Source: Bifidobacterium breve DSM 20213 = JCM 1192 (lineage in GTDB: Bacteria > Actinomycetota > Actinomycetes > Actinomycetales > Bifidobacteriaceae). From it: 64,000 bases of DNA. The position numbers and the translations under genes were made by a program. Location: positions 2,170,001 through 2,234,000 of the forward strand of contig NZ_AP012324.1 in NCBI RefSeq assembly GCF_001025175.1, in the 5' to 3' direction. Positions 12,951 to 20,192 of this stretch are shown here, piece by piece (position 1 is the stretch's first letter; each line of letters begins with the position of its first letter). The notes beneath the pieces were generated by a model. It ran no database searches. It was not told where the DNA came from and worked only from the letters and a program-made list of their open reading frames with translations.

Positions 12951-14777
12951 TTATAGGCTGACGACGACGCCCTCCCATGGTGCAAGCTCACGGCCGGCAA
13001 GAGCGGTCACAGCGTGCGGGGCATCATACGTGCTGATCACCACGTTCGACTCGGCAAGGCCATCGGCCACTGCCAACAGTTCGGCGGATTCGCGAGGCAA
13101 ATCAACAGTTCGCCCGGACATATTGACCACGACCAACAACTTCTCGTCACCGAGGGTACGAGTGAAGGCATACACATGCGCATCGTCCGCGTCGAGCAGA
13201 TGCCAGTCGCCGGCCTCCACGACAGGCATGTCGTGGCGCAGCGCGATGAGCCGCTTGTAGAAGGAGTACACCGAATCCGGATCATCGAATTCGCCGGCGG
13301 CGTTGATCTCGGCATGATTCGGATTCACGGAGATCCATGGCTCGGCGGCTGCGTCAGGTGCGGTGAAACCGGCGTAGACGGAGCCATCCCACTGCATCGG
13401 TGTGCGTGAGTTGTCACGACCGCGGGCGGCGATACCGGCCATCATGGATTCGGGCGACTGCACCTTGGCCTCTTCGACCCTTTGACGGTAGGCGTTCAGG
13501 GATTCAAGGTCGCGGTACTGGTCGAGACGAGTGAAGTGGGCGTCGGTCATGCCCAATTCTTCACCCTGATAGATGTACGGGGTACCACGGTGCAGGTGCA
13601 GCATCAGGCCAAGGGCCTTGGCCGAGCGGACCCGAGCCTCTTCCGAGGAATCGTCACCCCAGCGGGAAACCACGCGCGGCTGATCGTGGTTGCCGGTGAA
13701 TAGGCTGGCCCATCCTGCGTTCTGCACAGCGGCCTGATAGCCGGCCATGATGCTCTTAAGCTTCGGCAGATCGAGCGGCAACGGCTTCCACTTGGTACCT
13801 TCGCAATCAAAATCAACATGCTCAAATAGGAAGAGCATATCCAGCTCGCCATTGGCCGGATCGGTGATGTATTCGTTGCGCTGGGCTGTGACGCCTGGCG
13901 CCTCGCCTACAGTCAGGAAGCCGTCACGCCCTTCGAATACCTCACGGCGCATTTCAGCCAGGAATTCATCCTGACGGGGGCCGTCCGCACAGAACGGATT
14001 CGGGTCGGAGTAGCCCTCCTCCCCCACCGGCAGGTCCTGCAGCTCGGAACCGGCCTCGCCGGGGAGCCTGCCGTTGGGGTCGGTGCGCTTGGAGATAAGG
14101 GTGATGACGTCCATACGGAAGCCGTCGATGCCGCGATCGAGCCACCAGTTCATCATGTCGTACACTGCACGGCGCACGGCCGGGTTCTCCCAGTTGAGAT
14201 CAGGCTGCTTCTTCGAGAACTGGTGCAGGTAGTACTCGCCGCGCTCCGGGCTGTACTCCCATGCGGAACCGCCGAAGTAGGAGCCCCACTGATTCGGCTC
14301 GGCGCCGGGCGTGCCCGGCTCGTGGCCGGGGCGGGCGGGACGCCACCAGTACCAGTCGGCGTGCGGGTCGTCCTTGTCCTTCGACGCCTCGAACCACGCG
14401 TGCTCGTCAGAGGTGTGATTGACCACCAGGTCCATCACGATCTTGAGGCCGCGCTTGTGCGCTTCGGCGAGCAGCTCGTCCATGTCGTCAAGCGTGCCGA
14501 ACAGCGGGTCGATGTCCCGGTAGTCGGAGATGTCGTAGCCGTTGTCGTCTTGCGGGGACCTGTAGACCGGAGAGAGCCACAGCACATCCACGCCGAGGTC
14601 GGCGAGATAGTCGAGGCGGGAGGTGATGCCCTTCAGGTCGCCGAGACCATCGCCGTTCGTGTCCTGGAAGGAACGTGGGTAAATCTGGTAGACGACGGCG
14701 TTCGACCACCACGGGTTGGGCGTGGCTCCGTTGGTGCGAATGGCGTCGGGAATTATTGTGCGGTTGAAAGTAGTCAT
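12951..14777 (-). CDS. GH13 alpha-glucosidase (oligo-1,6-glucosidase type)
   Basis: The start is ATG at 14777, preceded by AAGGAG seven bases upstream; an in-frame ATG at 14795 has no site and overlaps it. The 608-residue enzyme has the GH13 barrel: VYQIYPRSFQDTNGDGLGDL near the N-terminus, DLVVNHTSDEH (region I), the nucleophile Asp in GFRMDVITL (region II), the acid/base Glu in TVGEAPGV (region III) and FTGNHDQPR (region IV). The Val after Asp-Val-Ile and the QxxGDGLGDL motif fit subfamily 31 enzymes that cut alpha-1,6- or alpha-1,4-linked glucose from oligosaccharides in the cytoplasm. It lies downstream of a CUT1 importer, suggesting it works on the imported sugar. Confidence 0.92.
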   Translation of the reverse strand: MTTFNRTIIPDAIRTNGATPNPWWSNAVVYQIYPRSFQDTNGDGLGDLKGITSRLDYLADLGVDVLWLSPVYRSPQDDNGYDISDYRDIDPLFGTLDDMDELLAEAHKRGLKIVMDLVVNHTSDEHAWFEASKDKDDPHADWYWWRPARPGHEPGTPGAEPNQWGSYFGGSAWEYSPERGEYYLHQFSKKQPDLNWENPAVRRAVYDMMNWWLDRGIDGFRMDVITLISKRTDPNGRLPGEAGSELQDLPVGEEGYSDPNPFCADGPRQDEFLAEMRREVFEGRDGFLTVGEAPGVTAQRNEYITDPANGELDMLFLFEHVDFDCEGTKWKPLPLDLPKLKSIMAGYQAAVQNAGWASLFTGNHDQPRVVSRWGDDSSEEARVRSAKALGLMLHLHRGTPYIYQGEELGMTDAHFTRLDQYRDLESLNAYRQRVEEAKVQSPESMMAGIAARGRDNSRTPMQWDGSVYAGFTAPDAAAEPWISVNPNHAEINAAGEFDDPDSVYSFYKRLIALRHDMPVVEAGDWHLLDADDAHVYAFTRTLGDEKLLVVVNMSGRTVDLPRESAELLAVADGLAESNVVISTYDAPHAVTALAGRELAPWEGVVVSL

Positions 14778-15085
14778 CGTTGGCTCCTTATTCATGTCTA
14801 TATTGCCCGTTGCTCACAGTCTAAAAAAATGGTGAATTACATTCCCATTAGTGATCTGCATTGGTGTGCCGGAAAATAAATAGTGCCAGTTGGCAATGCA
14901 CGGCCCGGTGCACGATTCGTGCGTTCCGGATTGCATAGCAGCGATTCGATAAACGGCCGATCCGGTTGATGTCCGGGCGAAAATAGCATGCCACACCGGG
15001 TCTCCGGTGACCGCTAGACGATTGTGCGTCATGCTTCCATACCGTACAACGCAGAAACGGGCGATTCCACACCTATGAGCACAAA
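14778..15085. other. intergenic region without recognisable gene
   Basis: Upstream sequence of the alpha-glucosidase plus a stretch of hairpin-forming words. A possible first member of the hairpin repeat family starts at 15041 (CCGTACAACGCAGAAAC) but lacks a clear closing arm. No ORF here has a ribosome binding site or family likeness. Confidence 0.4.
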
Positions 15086-15299
15086 CACGTGCCACACAGC
15101 ATGAGAACAGGCGTTTCTGCACCCATGTGGCACACGCACATACCGCACAACACGAAAAATGGCCGAATCGTGTTCATGCGGCAAATCCAGTCTTCCCAAA
15201 AACGTTGGAAATCCGCCATTTCTTGATTCCACTCCTCGGAAGGGGCAAATGGCGGTCTGCCGCATAACACCAAAAGCTCCAGTCTCCGGCTTGTACGGC
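15086..15299 (-). repeat. composite hairpin-repeat locus A (arms of TGCGGCA type)
   Basis: Three hairpin units: GTGCCACA (15089-15096) with TGTGGCAC (15126-15133); ACCGCA (15142-15147) with TGCGGC (15177-15182); and TGCCGCA (15258-15264) with TACGGCA (15293-15299). Their interiors share an AACACGAAAA-like core. Between the last two, the minus strand carries TCAAGAAATGGCG then TTCCAACGTT (15199-15226), found again at 23240-23266. Orientation is given as minus because that strand aligns with locus B. Confidence 0.7.
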
Positions 15300-15349
15300 A
15301 AAAAAACCGAGCGCTACATTACCTCGTGAGTATGCGGCCTATCGGCCGC

Positions 15350-15392
15350 CCGATTAAGGAAACAGCCCCACTGGGGCTGTTTCCTTAATCGG
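15350..15392. terminator. perfect 20-bp hairpin with CCCACTGGG tip
   Basis: CCGATTAAGGAAACAGCCCC (15350-15369) pairs perfectly with 15373-15392 around ACT. It shares only the tip with hairpins at 15515-15563 and 20170-20192. It probably ends or protects the transcript of the CUT1 importer operon. Confidence 0.65.
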
Positions 15393-15400
15393 CTCATCTC

Positions 15401-15453
15401 GCTCGACGCTGTGAAGTAATGCAACGTCGAGCACTGCATTACTTCACAGCGTC
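15401..15453. promoter_or_regulatory. two mutually exclusive hairpins
   Basis: GACGCTGTGAAGTAATGCA (15405-15423) pairs perfectly with 15435-15453. The alternative GCTCGAC (15401-15407) with GTCGAGC (15426-15432) uses bases of the same left arm, so only one can form. The geometry resembles an attenuator but no leader gene is visible. Confidence 0.5.
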
Positions 15454-15514
15454 CTGCAATTACGGACTGGCCTGCGGCCAGACTCAATATTGCCTCGCGG
15501 GCTGCCGCCCGCTC

Positions 15515-15563
15515 GGAGCGGTCAACGGAAAGCCCACTGGGCTTTCCTTTACTTGACCGCTCC
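15515..15563. terminator. hairpin overlapping the permease stop codon
   Basis: GGAGCGGTCAA (15515-15525) pairs with TTGACCGCTCC (15553-15563), and GGAAAGCCC with GGGCTTTCC inside (15527-15547). The stop codon of the permease gene (15549-15551) is in the bulge. It is likely a terminator or 3' stabiliser. Confidence 0.6.
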
Positions 15564-16415
15564 TCTCATCACTCCGCCCACAACCCACTTTTGGGCGAAA
15601 ATGTAGACGATGAGGATCGGGGCCATGGCCATCAGGTAGCTGGAGAATGCCATCGGGTAGTTGGTGGCGAACTGCGAGCTGAAGACGTACTGGGCGAGCG
15701 GGATGGTCTGGTTCGACTGGTCGGTCAGAATGATCAACGGCAGGAGGAAGTCGTTCCAGGCCCACAGCGCGGTCAGAATGGCGATGGTGGCGTTAATCGG
15801 GCTCATCAGCGGGAAGATGATGGTCCAGAAAATGCGCCACGTGGATGCGCCATCGATGCGGGCCGCCTCTTCCAGCGAGACCGGAATCGAACGGATGAAG
15901 CCCGTGGCGATGAACAGGTTCGTGCCCAAGCCGAGCACCGTGTACAGGATGATCAGGCCGACCTGGTTGTCCAGATGCAGGGAGCCCATCTGCTTCGCAA
16001 TCGGCAGCATGACGACCGGGAACGGCACGAACATGGCGGCGATGAAGAAGTAGTACAGGAAGCGGAAGAAGCGCTTATCCATGTTGCGGGCCACGGCGTA
16101 GGCCACGAAGGTGTTGGTCAGCAGGGTGAGTACAACGGCGGCCACCGTGATAATCGCGGAGTTGAGCGCGGCCTTCGGGTAGTTGACCTTGGCGGAGGCG
16201 TCGGCGAAGTTATGCCACTGCCACGAGGTGGGCAGAGCGAAGGTGCCGGCTTCGGCCGGGGTCTTCAGCGCGGTGACGATGGTGAAGTAGAGCGGGATCA
16301 GAATGGTCAGGCTCAGCACTGCCACAGCGGCGGTCAGCCACCAGTTGATGCGGTGATCCCTGCGGAACTTGGCGGGCTTACCGGCTTTGGACGGAGCAAC
16401 TGTTGCAGTAGTCAT
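15549..16415 (-). CDS. CUT1 sugar ABC transporter permease (MalG type)
   Basis: The 288-residue inner-membrane protein has six predicted spans, beginning with WWLTAAVAVLSLTILIPLYF, and the EAA loop EEAARIDGASTWRIFWTIIFPLMSP that docks on the ATPase. It pairs with the MalF-type permease 18 bases upstream (starts 16415 versus stop 16434) and the binding lipoprotein before it. No ATPase gene is present in the operon. The locus matches raffinose/alpha-galactoside importers of bifidobacteria in gene order (binding protein, two permeases, divergent ROK regulator, alpha-galactosidase). The start has GGGGAGGATAAG upstream. Confidence 0.9.
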   Translation of the reverse strand: MTTATVAPSKAGKPAKFRRDHRINWWLTAAVAVLSLTILIPLYFTIVTALKTPAEAGTFALPTSWQWHNFADASAKVNYPKAALNSAIITVAAVVLTLLTNTFVAYAVARNMDKRFFRFLYYFFIAAMFVPFPVVMLPIAKQMGSLHLDNQVGLIILYTVLGLGTNLFIATGFIRSIPVSLEEAARIDGASTWRIFWTIIFPLMSPINATIAILTALWAWNDFLLPLIILTDQSNQTIPLAQYVFSSQFATNYPMAFSSYLMAMAPILIVYIFAQKWVVGGVMRGAVK

Positions 16416-16433
16416 TTCTTATCCTCCCCTAAA

Positions 16434-17384
16434 TCAGATTTGTTCCTGGCTGCGGGAAATGCGCAGCTGCACGAAGGCGATAATCGCCAGCACGATGAAG
16501 AAGAGCACGGCGTTCGCGGTCTGGTAGGCGTACTCGCCACCGGTCAGGCCACCCTTCCAAATGAGGTAGGTGACGGTTTCGGTGGCGGAGTTCGGGCCGC
16601 CATCGGTCAAGGCGACGACCTGATCGAAGGTACCGAGCGCGTTCTTCATGGACAGCACGAGGTTGATGGTGAAGAACGGTCCGATCAGCGGGAAGGTGAT
16701 CTTCCAGAACTTCTGCCAGGGATTGACGCCGTCGATGGCGGCGGCCTCGTAGATTTCGTCGTCGATGGTCTGCAGACCAGCGAGGTAGATGAGCACCGAG
16801 TAGGCGATGCCCTGCCAGACGGCGAGGAAAACGATCGGGATCCAGCTGAGCTGCTCATTGGTCAGCAGCGAGGTGGACAGCCACTTGATGCCGAGTGCCT
16901 TGCCAAGTTCGGGCAACGGGTTCATGAAGATGTACTTGAACACGTAGCCGATGACCAGCACGGAGAGGGTGTAGGGAATGAAGAAGATGGCGCGGAAGCC
17001 GTTCTTGAAGGCGATCTTCGAGTTCAGCAGCACCGAGATGAACAAGGCGATCACGTTGATCAGCACCGTGATGAGGATGGCGATGAAGAATGTGAACAGG
17101 TAGGCGTGGCCCACACGGTTGTCTTGAAAGAGAGCGATGTAGTTCTTCAGGCCGATGAACTTGTAGTCGCCGTATCCCTGCGAATTGGTGAAGGAATACT
17201 TTACGCCGTCAAGAAATGGCAGGTAGAGGAAGAAAGCGAAGATGATGGCCGCCGGAACCGCCATCCAATAATAGGCGGGGTCCACTTTGCGGGTGGAGAA
17301 GGCGGAAACCTTCTTCTTGGCGGGTTTCTTGGCAGCGGACTTAGCGGCCGGAGCAGCGGTCTTAGTTGCAGTTGCGTGTGACAT
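16434..17384 (-). CDS. CUT1 sugar ABC transporter permease (MalF type)
   Basis: The 316-residue permease starts with an unusual Ala/Lys-rich cytoplasmic tail (residues 1-35) before the first span (YWMAVPAAIIFAFFLYLPF). It ends with the EAA loop YEAAAIDGVNPWQKFWKITFPLIGP. Six spans are predicted. It is the partner of the MalG-type permease and is likely made from the same mRNA as the binding protein 21 bases upstream. AGGAGA lies before the ATG. Confidence 0.9.
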   Translation of the reverse strand: MSHATATKTAAPAAKSAAKKPAKKKVSAFSTRKVDPAYYWMAVPAAIIFAFFLYLPFLDGVKYSFTNSQGYGDYKFIGLKNYIALFQDNRVGHAYLFTFFIAILITVLINVIALFISVLLNSKIAFKNGFRAIFFIPYTLSVLVIGYVFKYIFMNPLPELGKALGIKWLSTSLLTNEQLSWIPIVFLAVWQGIAYSVLIYLAGLQTIDDEIYEAAAIDGVNPWQKFWKITFPLIGPFFTINLVLSMKNALGTFDQVVALTDGGPNSATETVTYLIWKGGLTGGEYAYQTANAVLFFIVLAIIAFVQLRISRSQEQI

Positions 17385-17405
17385 GATGTTCTCCTCTCCT
17401 ACCGA

Positions 17406-18695
17406 TCACTCGAAGGTCCTGGCTTGGACCTTGTCCCATTCGGTCTGCATCTGGTTCAGGAAGCGGTCGGTGTTGCCGGAGGTCACCATGGTCTGCAGGT
17501 AGCCGCCGATATTGATGGACGAAGGAATGTAGTGATCGCAGAAGTCGGCCACTCGGTTTTCCTCGAAGAACGGGCGCACGGTTTCCAGCGCCTCATTGCC
17601 GAAGTAGGTGTCCTTGAGCGGGGTGATGGCGGACTGCGCATCGGCGTAGGCGTCGAGCTGATCCTTCTGCATGAGGAATTCGACGAGTTTCATCGATTCT
17701 TCGGGGTACTTGGTGTTTGCGCCGATGGTCAGCATCACATCGTCGCCTGCGGTGAGGATCTGTTCACTGGCGTCATCGGTGGCCGGCATCTGGGCGAAAC
17801 CAAGTTCAATGTCCGGGTTGATGAGCAGGATCTGTGGAATGGCGTAGGTACCGAGCGGAATGATTGCGGCCTTGCCTTGGGCGAAGTTCTGCGTGCCCTG
17901 CTGGTAGGTGACGCCAGTATCGGCAGTGGAGTAGGTGAAGAGTTCGGATTCCTTCTCGACTGCGGTTTTCCACAGTTCCTGGAATGTGGTCTTGCCTTGC
18001 TTGAGCTCAGTGTACTTCGACTCGGGAACCAGCGTACCGGTCAGCGAGGCGAGCGGGGCCTGGGTGGTCCAGGCGTCGGCCACTGTGCCCTGCAACGGAT
18101 TGATGCCGGCGTCCTTGAAGGTGTTGAGCATGTCGGTGAACTCGGTCCACGTGGTCGGCGGGTTCTCCGGGTCGAGACCTACCTTGCGGAACAGCGCCTT
18201 GTTGTAGATGTAACCGGAGGCGTTGCCGGCAAAGGGCAGACCATACAGGCGCTTCTTGGAGGAATCGGTGGTCTGCACCAGGTTTTTGGCGATCTGCACC
18301 ATGCCGGGGTTGAGGGTGTCCACGATGGGCTCGTCGGTGAAGTCGTAGAAAACACCGGATGCGGCGAAGTTGCCGAAGCTGATGTCGCCGTTGAAGGTGA
18401 TTACGTCCGGCACGCGGTTCTTGACGAAGCGGGTGCGTAGATCGGTCTGGGCGTTGGCGGAGTTGTTGATGTTGACCTTGATGGTCGGGTTCTGCTTTTC
18501 GAAGTCGGCGACCATGGATTTGAACTGGTCTGCAGCCTCGGACTTGAACTGGAAGAAATCCAGCGTAACGGTACCTGCGGTGCTCGATCCGCAGCCTGCC
18601 AGGCCGAAGCCGACGGCGATAGCGCACGCCACAGCAGCAGTGCGCACGGCCAGACGCTTCAGTCTAGGCGTTGAATGTGGGGAATCGGACAGCAT
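17406..18695 (-). CDS. sugar-binding lipoprotein of CUT1 ABC transporter
   Basis: The 429-residue protein has a signal peptide with lipobox GLAGC (Cys35), so it should be anchored outside the membrane. The mature part is a family 1 extracellular solute-binding protein ([21 protein letters not shown], then [13 protein letters not shown]). It captures the oligosaccharide and delivers it to the two downstream permeases. The context of alpha-galactosidase and alpha-1,6-glucosidase suggests raffinose-family or isomalto-oligosaccharides. AAAGGAG lies eight bases before the ATG. Expression is probably controlled by the divergent ROK regulator. Confidence 0.91.
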   Translation of the reverse strand: MLSDSPHSTPRLKRLAVRTAAVACAIAVGFGLAGCGSSTAGTVTLDFFQFKSEAADQFKSMVADFEKQNPTIKVNINNSANAQTDLRTRFVKNRVPDVITFNGDISFGNFAASGVFYDFTDEPIVDTLNPGMVQIAKNLVQTTDSSKKRLYGLPFAGNASGYIYNKALFRKVGLDPENPPTTWTEFTDMLNTFKDAGINPLQGTVADAWTTQAPLASLTGTLVPESKYTELKQGKTTFQELWKTAVEKESELFTYSTADTGVTYQQGTQNFAQGKAAIIPLGTYAIPQILLINPDIELGFAQMPATDDASEQILTAGDDVMLTIGANTKYPEESMKLVEFLMQKDQLDAYADAQSAITPLKDTYFGNEALETVRPFFEENRVADFCDHYIPSSINIGGYLQTMVTSGNTDRFLNQMQTEWDKVQARTFE

Positions 18696-18867
18696 ATTGT
18701 TGACTCCTTTATCTTTTTCCTTCCGGCTTCAGCGCCGGCGGCTCTTCCACTTTCAAAAGTAACGATCGCGCCATTTCATTCCCAGCGCCAGCGAGCCCAC
18801 TTGCGCAAGAAACAAAAAGCGCGGTATTTTGTGATTAACGCAATAAATAATGCAAAGGGGCTTAAGC
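18696..18867. promoter_or_regulatory. divergent promoter region, CUT1 operon and ROK gene
   Basis: 172 bases separate the two divergent starts and should hold both promoters and the ROK operator. GCGCAAGAAACAAAAAGCGC (18809-18828) is an AT-centred near-palindrome and the best operator candidate. I could not fix -10/-35 elements with confidence. Confidence 0.4.
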
Positions 18868-20076
18868 ATGTCTGACGCCAATGCGATTCCGCAATGGTTT
18901 TCCGGATCCGAGCATACGCATCGCGTGGCGGCAGCCATCGCCCAATATGGGCCGATTGCGCGCACCACATTGGCACAGATGCTGGGATTGAGCCAGGGTG
19001 CGCTCTCCCGCATTACCAGCGATTTGATTTATGCTGGAGTCATCGAAGAACTGCCGGCTGTGGCCGGAACTACAGGCAAGCTGCCTGAACGGTTTACTCC
19101 CAAGGAGAGCTCGGATCGTCGCGGCCGGCCGCAGACCGCATTGGTATTATGCTCGAACGCACGCACCTTCGTAGGCGTCAAAGTGCACGGCACATCCATT
19201 GTGTCGGCCGCCGTGAACGCGCATGGCGAGGTGGTTTCCGGCCGGCATGAGATACCAATTGGTGCTGATCAGTCGGCAGAATATGTGACATCATCGATAG
19301 CCACGCTGGTTCGTGAATGCTCTGATGATGTCGCCGCCACCGGCCTGCCCGCTCCCACTGCCGTGGGCGTAGCGGTCGGAGGTCACGTGATCGATGATTC
19401 CATCGTCACGTTCGCCCCATTCCTGCACTGGGAGGGCACCACAGATTTAGGCGCAATGGTGTACGAGGCCACCGGATTGCCATGCGGCGTATTCAACGAT
19501 ATCGATTCGCTGCTGGTGGATGCCTCCTGGTTCGGGCCGGGAGTGGGCGTGGATACGTTCGCCGTAGTGACCATCGGCGTGGGCGTGGGCTATTCGCTGG
19601 CTGTGCATGGCGAACCGGTCAGTTACCCGGACAAGAGTTTTGGCCTAGTGGGGCATGTGCTCATCGACCCGGAGGGCCCGCGCTGCACCAGTGGGCATAT
19701 CGGGTGTTCGCAATGCCTGACTGACGATTCGATTGCGGAACAGTATTCGGCGATCATCGGCCGCGCAGCGACCTTCGATGATTTTGCGCACGATGCCAGA
19801 GCCCATGTGCCGCAAGCCTCCCAGCTAGTGCACCGCACTTGCTTCCGATTGGGATCGCTGGTGGCCACCGTGGCGAACATCGCTATGCCGGGGCATGTAA
19901 TGATCGCCGGCGAATCGGCATTTTTGGCGAAGCTTGGTACCGATTCGCTGCGTGACGGCATCCGCTTCTATCGGCATAGCCAAACTCAACCGGTGAAGTT
20001 CACGATTATGGATCACGACTGGCAGCTCTGGGCCAAAGCCGCTGCCAGCCGTGTAATCGTGAAGCATATTGGGTAG
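18868..20076 (+). CDS. ROK-family transcriptional regulator
   Basis: The start is set at ATG 18868 because AAAGGGG lies seven bases upstream; an in-frame ATG at 18850 has no site. The 402-residue protein has an N-terminal winged helix (about residues 15-65, IARTTLAQMLGLSQGALSRITSDL) and a ROK sugar-kinase-like domain (GVAVGGHVID, VTIGVGVGYSLAV). The zinc-type block CTSGHIGCSQC is present near residue 278. It is divergent from the CUT1 importer and next to alpha-galactosidase, so it probably represses these genes and is released by a sugar. Kinase activity is unlikely because the protein has a DNA-binding head. Confidence 0.9.
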   Translation: MSDANAIPQWFSGSEHTHRVAAAIAQYGPIARTTLAQMLGLSQGALSRITSDLIYAGVIEELPAVAGTTGKLPERFTPKESSDRRGRPQTALVLCSNARTFVGVKVHGTSIVSAAVNAHGEVVSGRHEIPIGADQSAEYVTSSIATLVRECSDDVAATGLPAPTAVGVAVGGHVIDDSIVTFAPFLHWEGTTDLGAMVYEATGLPCGVFNDIDSLLVDASWFGPGVGVDTFAVVTIGVGVGYSLAVHGEPVSYPDKSFGLVGHVLIDPEGPRCTSGHIGCSQCLTDDSIAEQYSAIIGRAATFDDFAHDARAHVPQASQLVHRTCFRLGSLVATVANIAMPGHVMIAGESAFLAKLGTDSLRDGIRFYRHSQTQPVKFTIMDHDWQLWAKAAASRVIVKHIG

Positions 20077-20169
20077 GTCACTCCGCCACGACCAGCAATT
20101 ACGGACTTGCCTATCGGCAAGGCTCAATCCCACCTTCACTCAGCTATCGCTTCGCTCAGGCCATGGCTA

Positions 20170-20192
20170 CTGACAGCCCACTGGGCTGTCAG
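20170..20192. terminator. hairpin containing the alpha-galactosidase stop codon
   Basis: CTGACAGCCC (20170-20179), ACT and GGGCTGTCAG (20183-20192) form a perfect 10-bp stem. The TGA of the minus-strand gene (20189-20191) is inside the stem. Upstream, 20094-20127 repeats a segment seen at 15456-15489 (CAATTACGGACT, GCC/GGC, CTCAAT), so both ends of the sugar locus carry the same composite element. Confidence 0.65.

Noticed and set aside
15029..15301. 90-codon minus-strand frame across repeat locus A
   Set aside because: It follows the hairpin repeats, whose structure explains the conservation better than coding; the frame in locus B (23099-23485) is on different repeat units.
15591..17381. 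596-codon open frame on the plus strand opposite the permease genes
   Set aside because: It is antisense to two clear permeases, rich in Gly/Glu/His/Arg as expected from mirrored GC-rich codons, and has no domain or ribosome site. The same holds for 34678-36186, 11443-12753 and 21497-22537.
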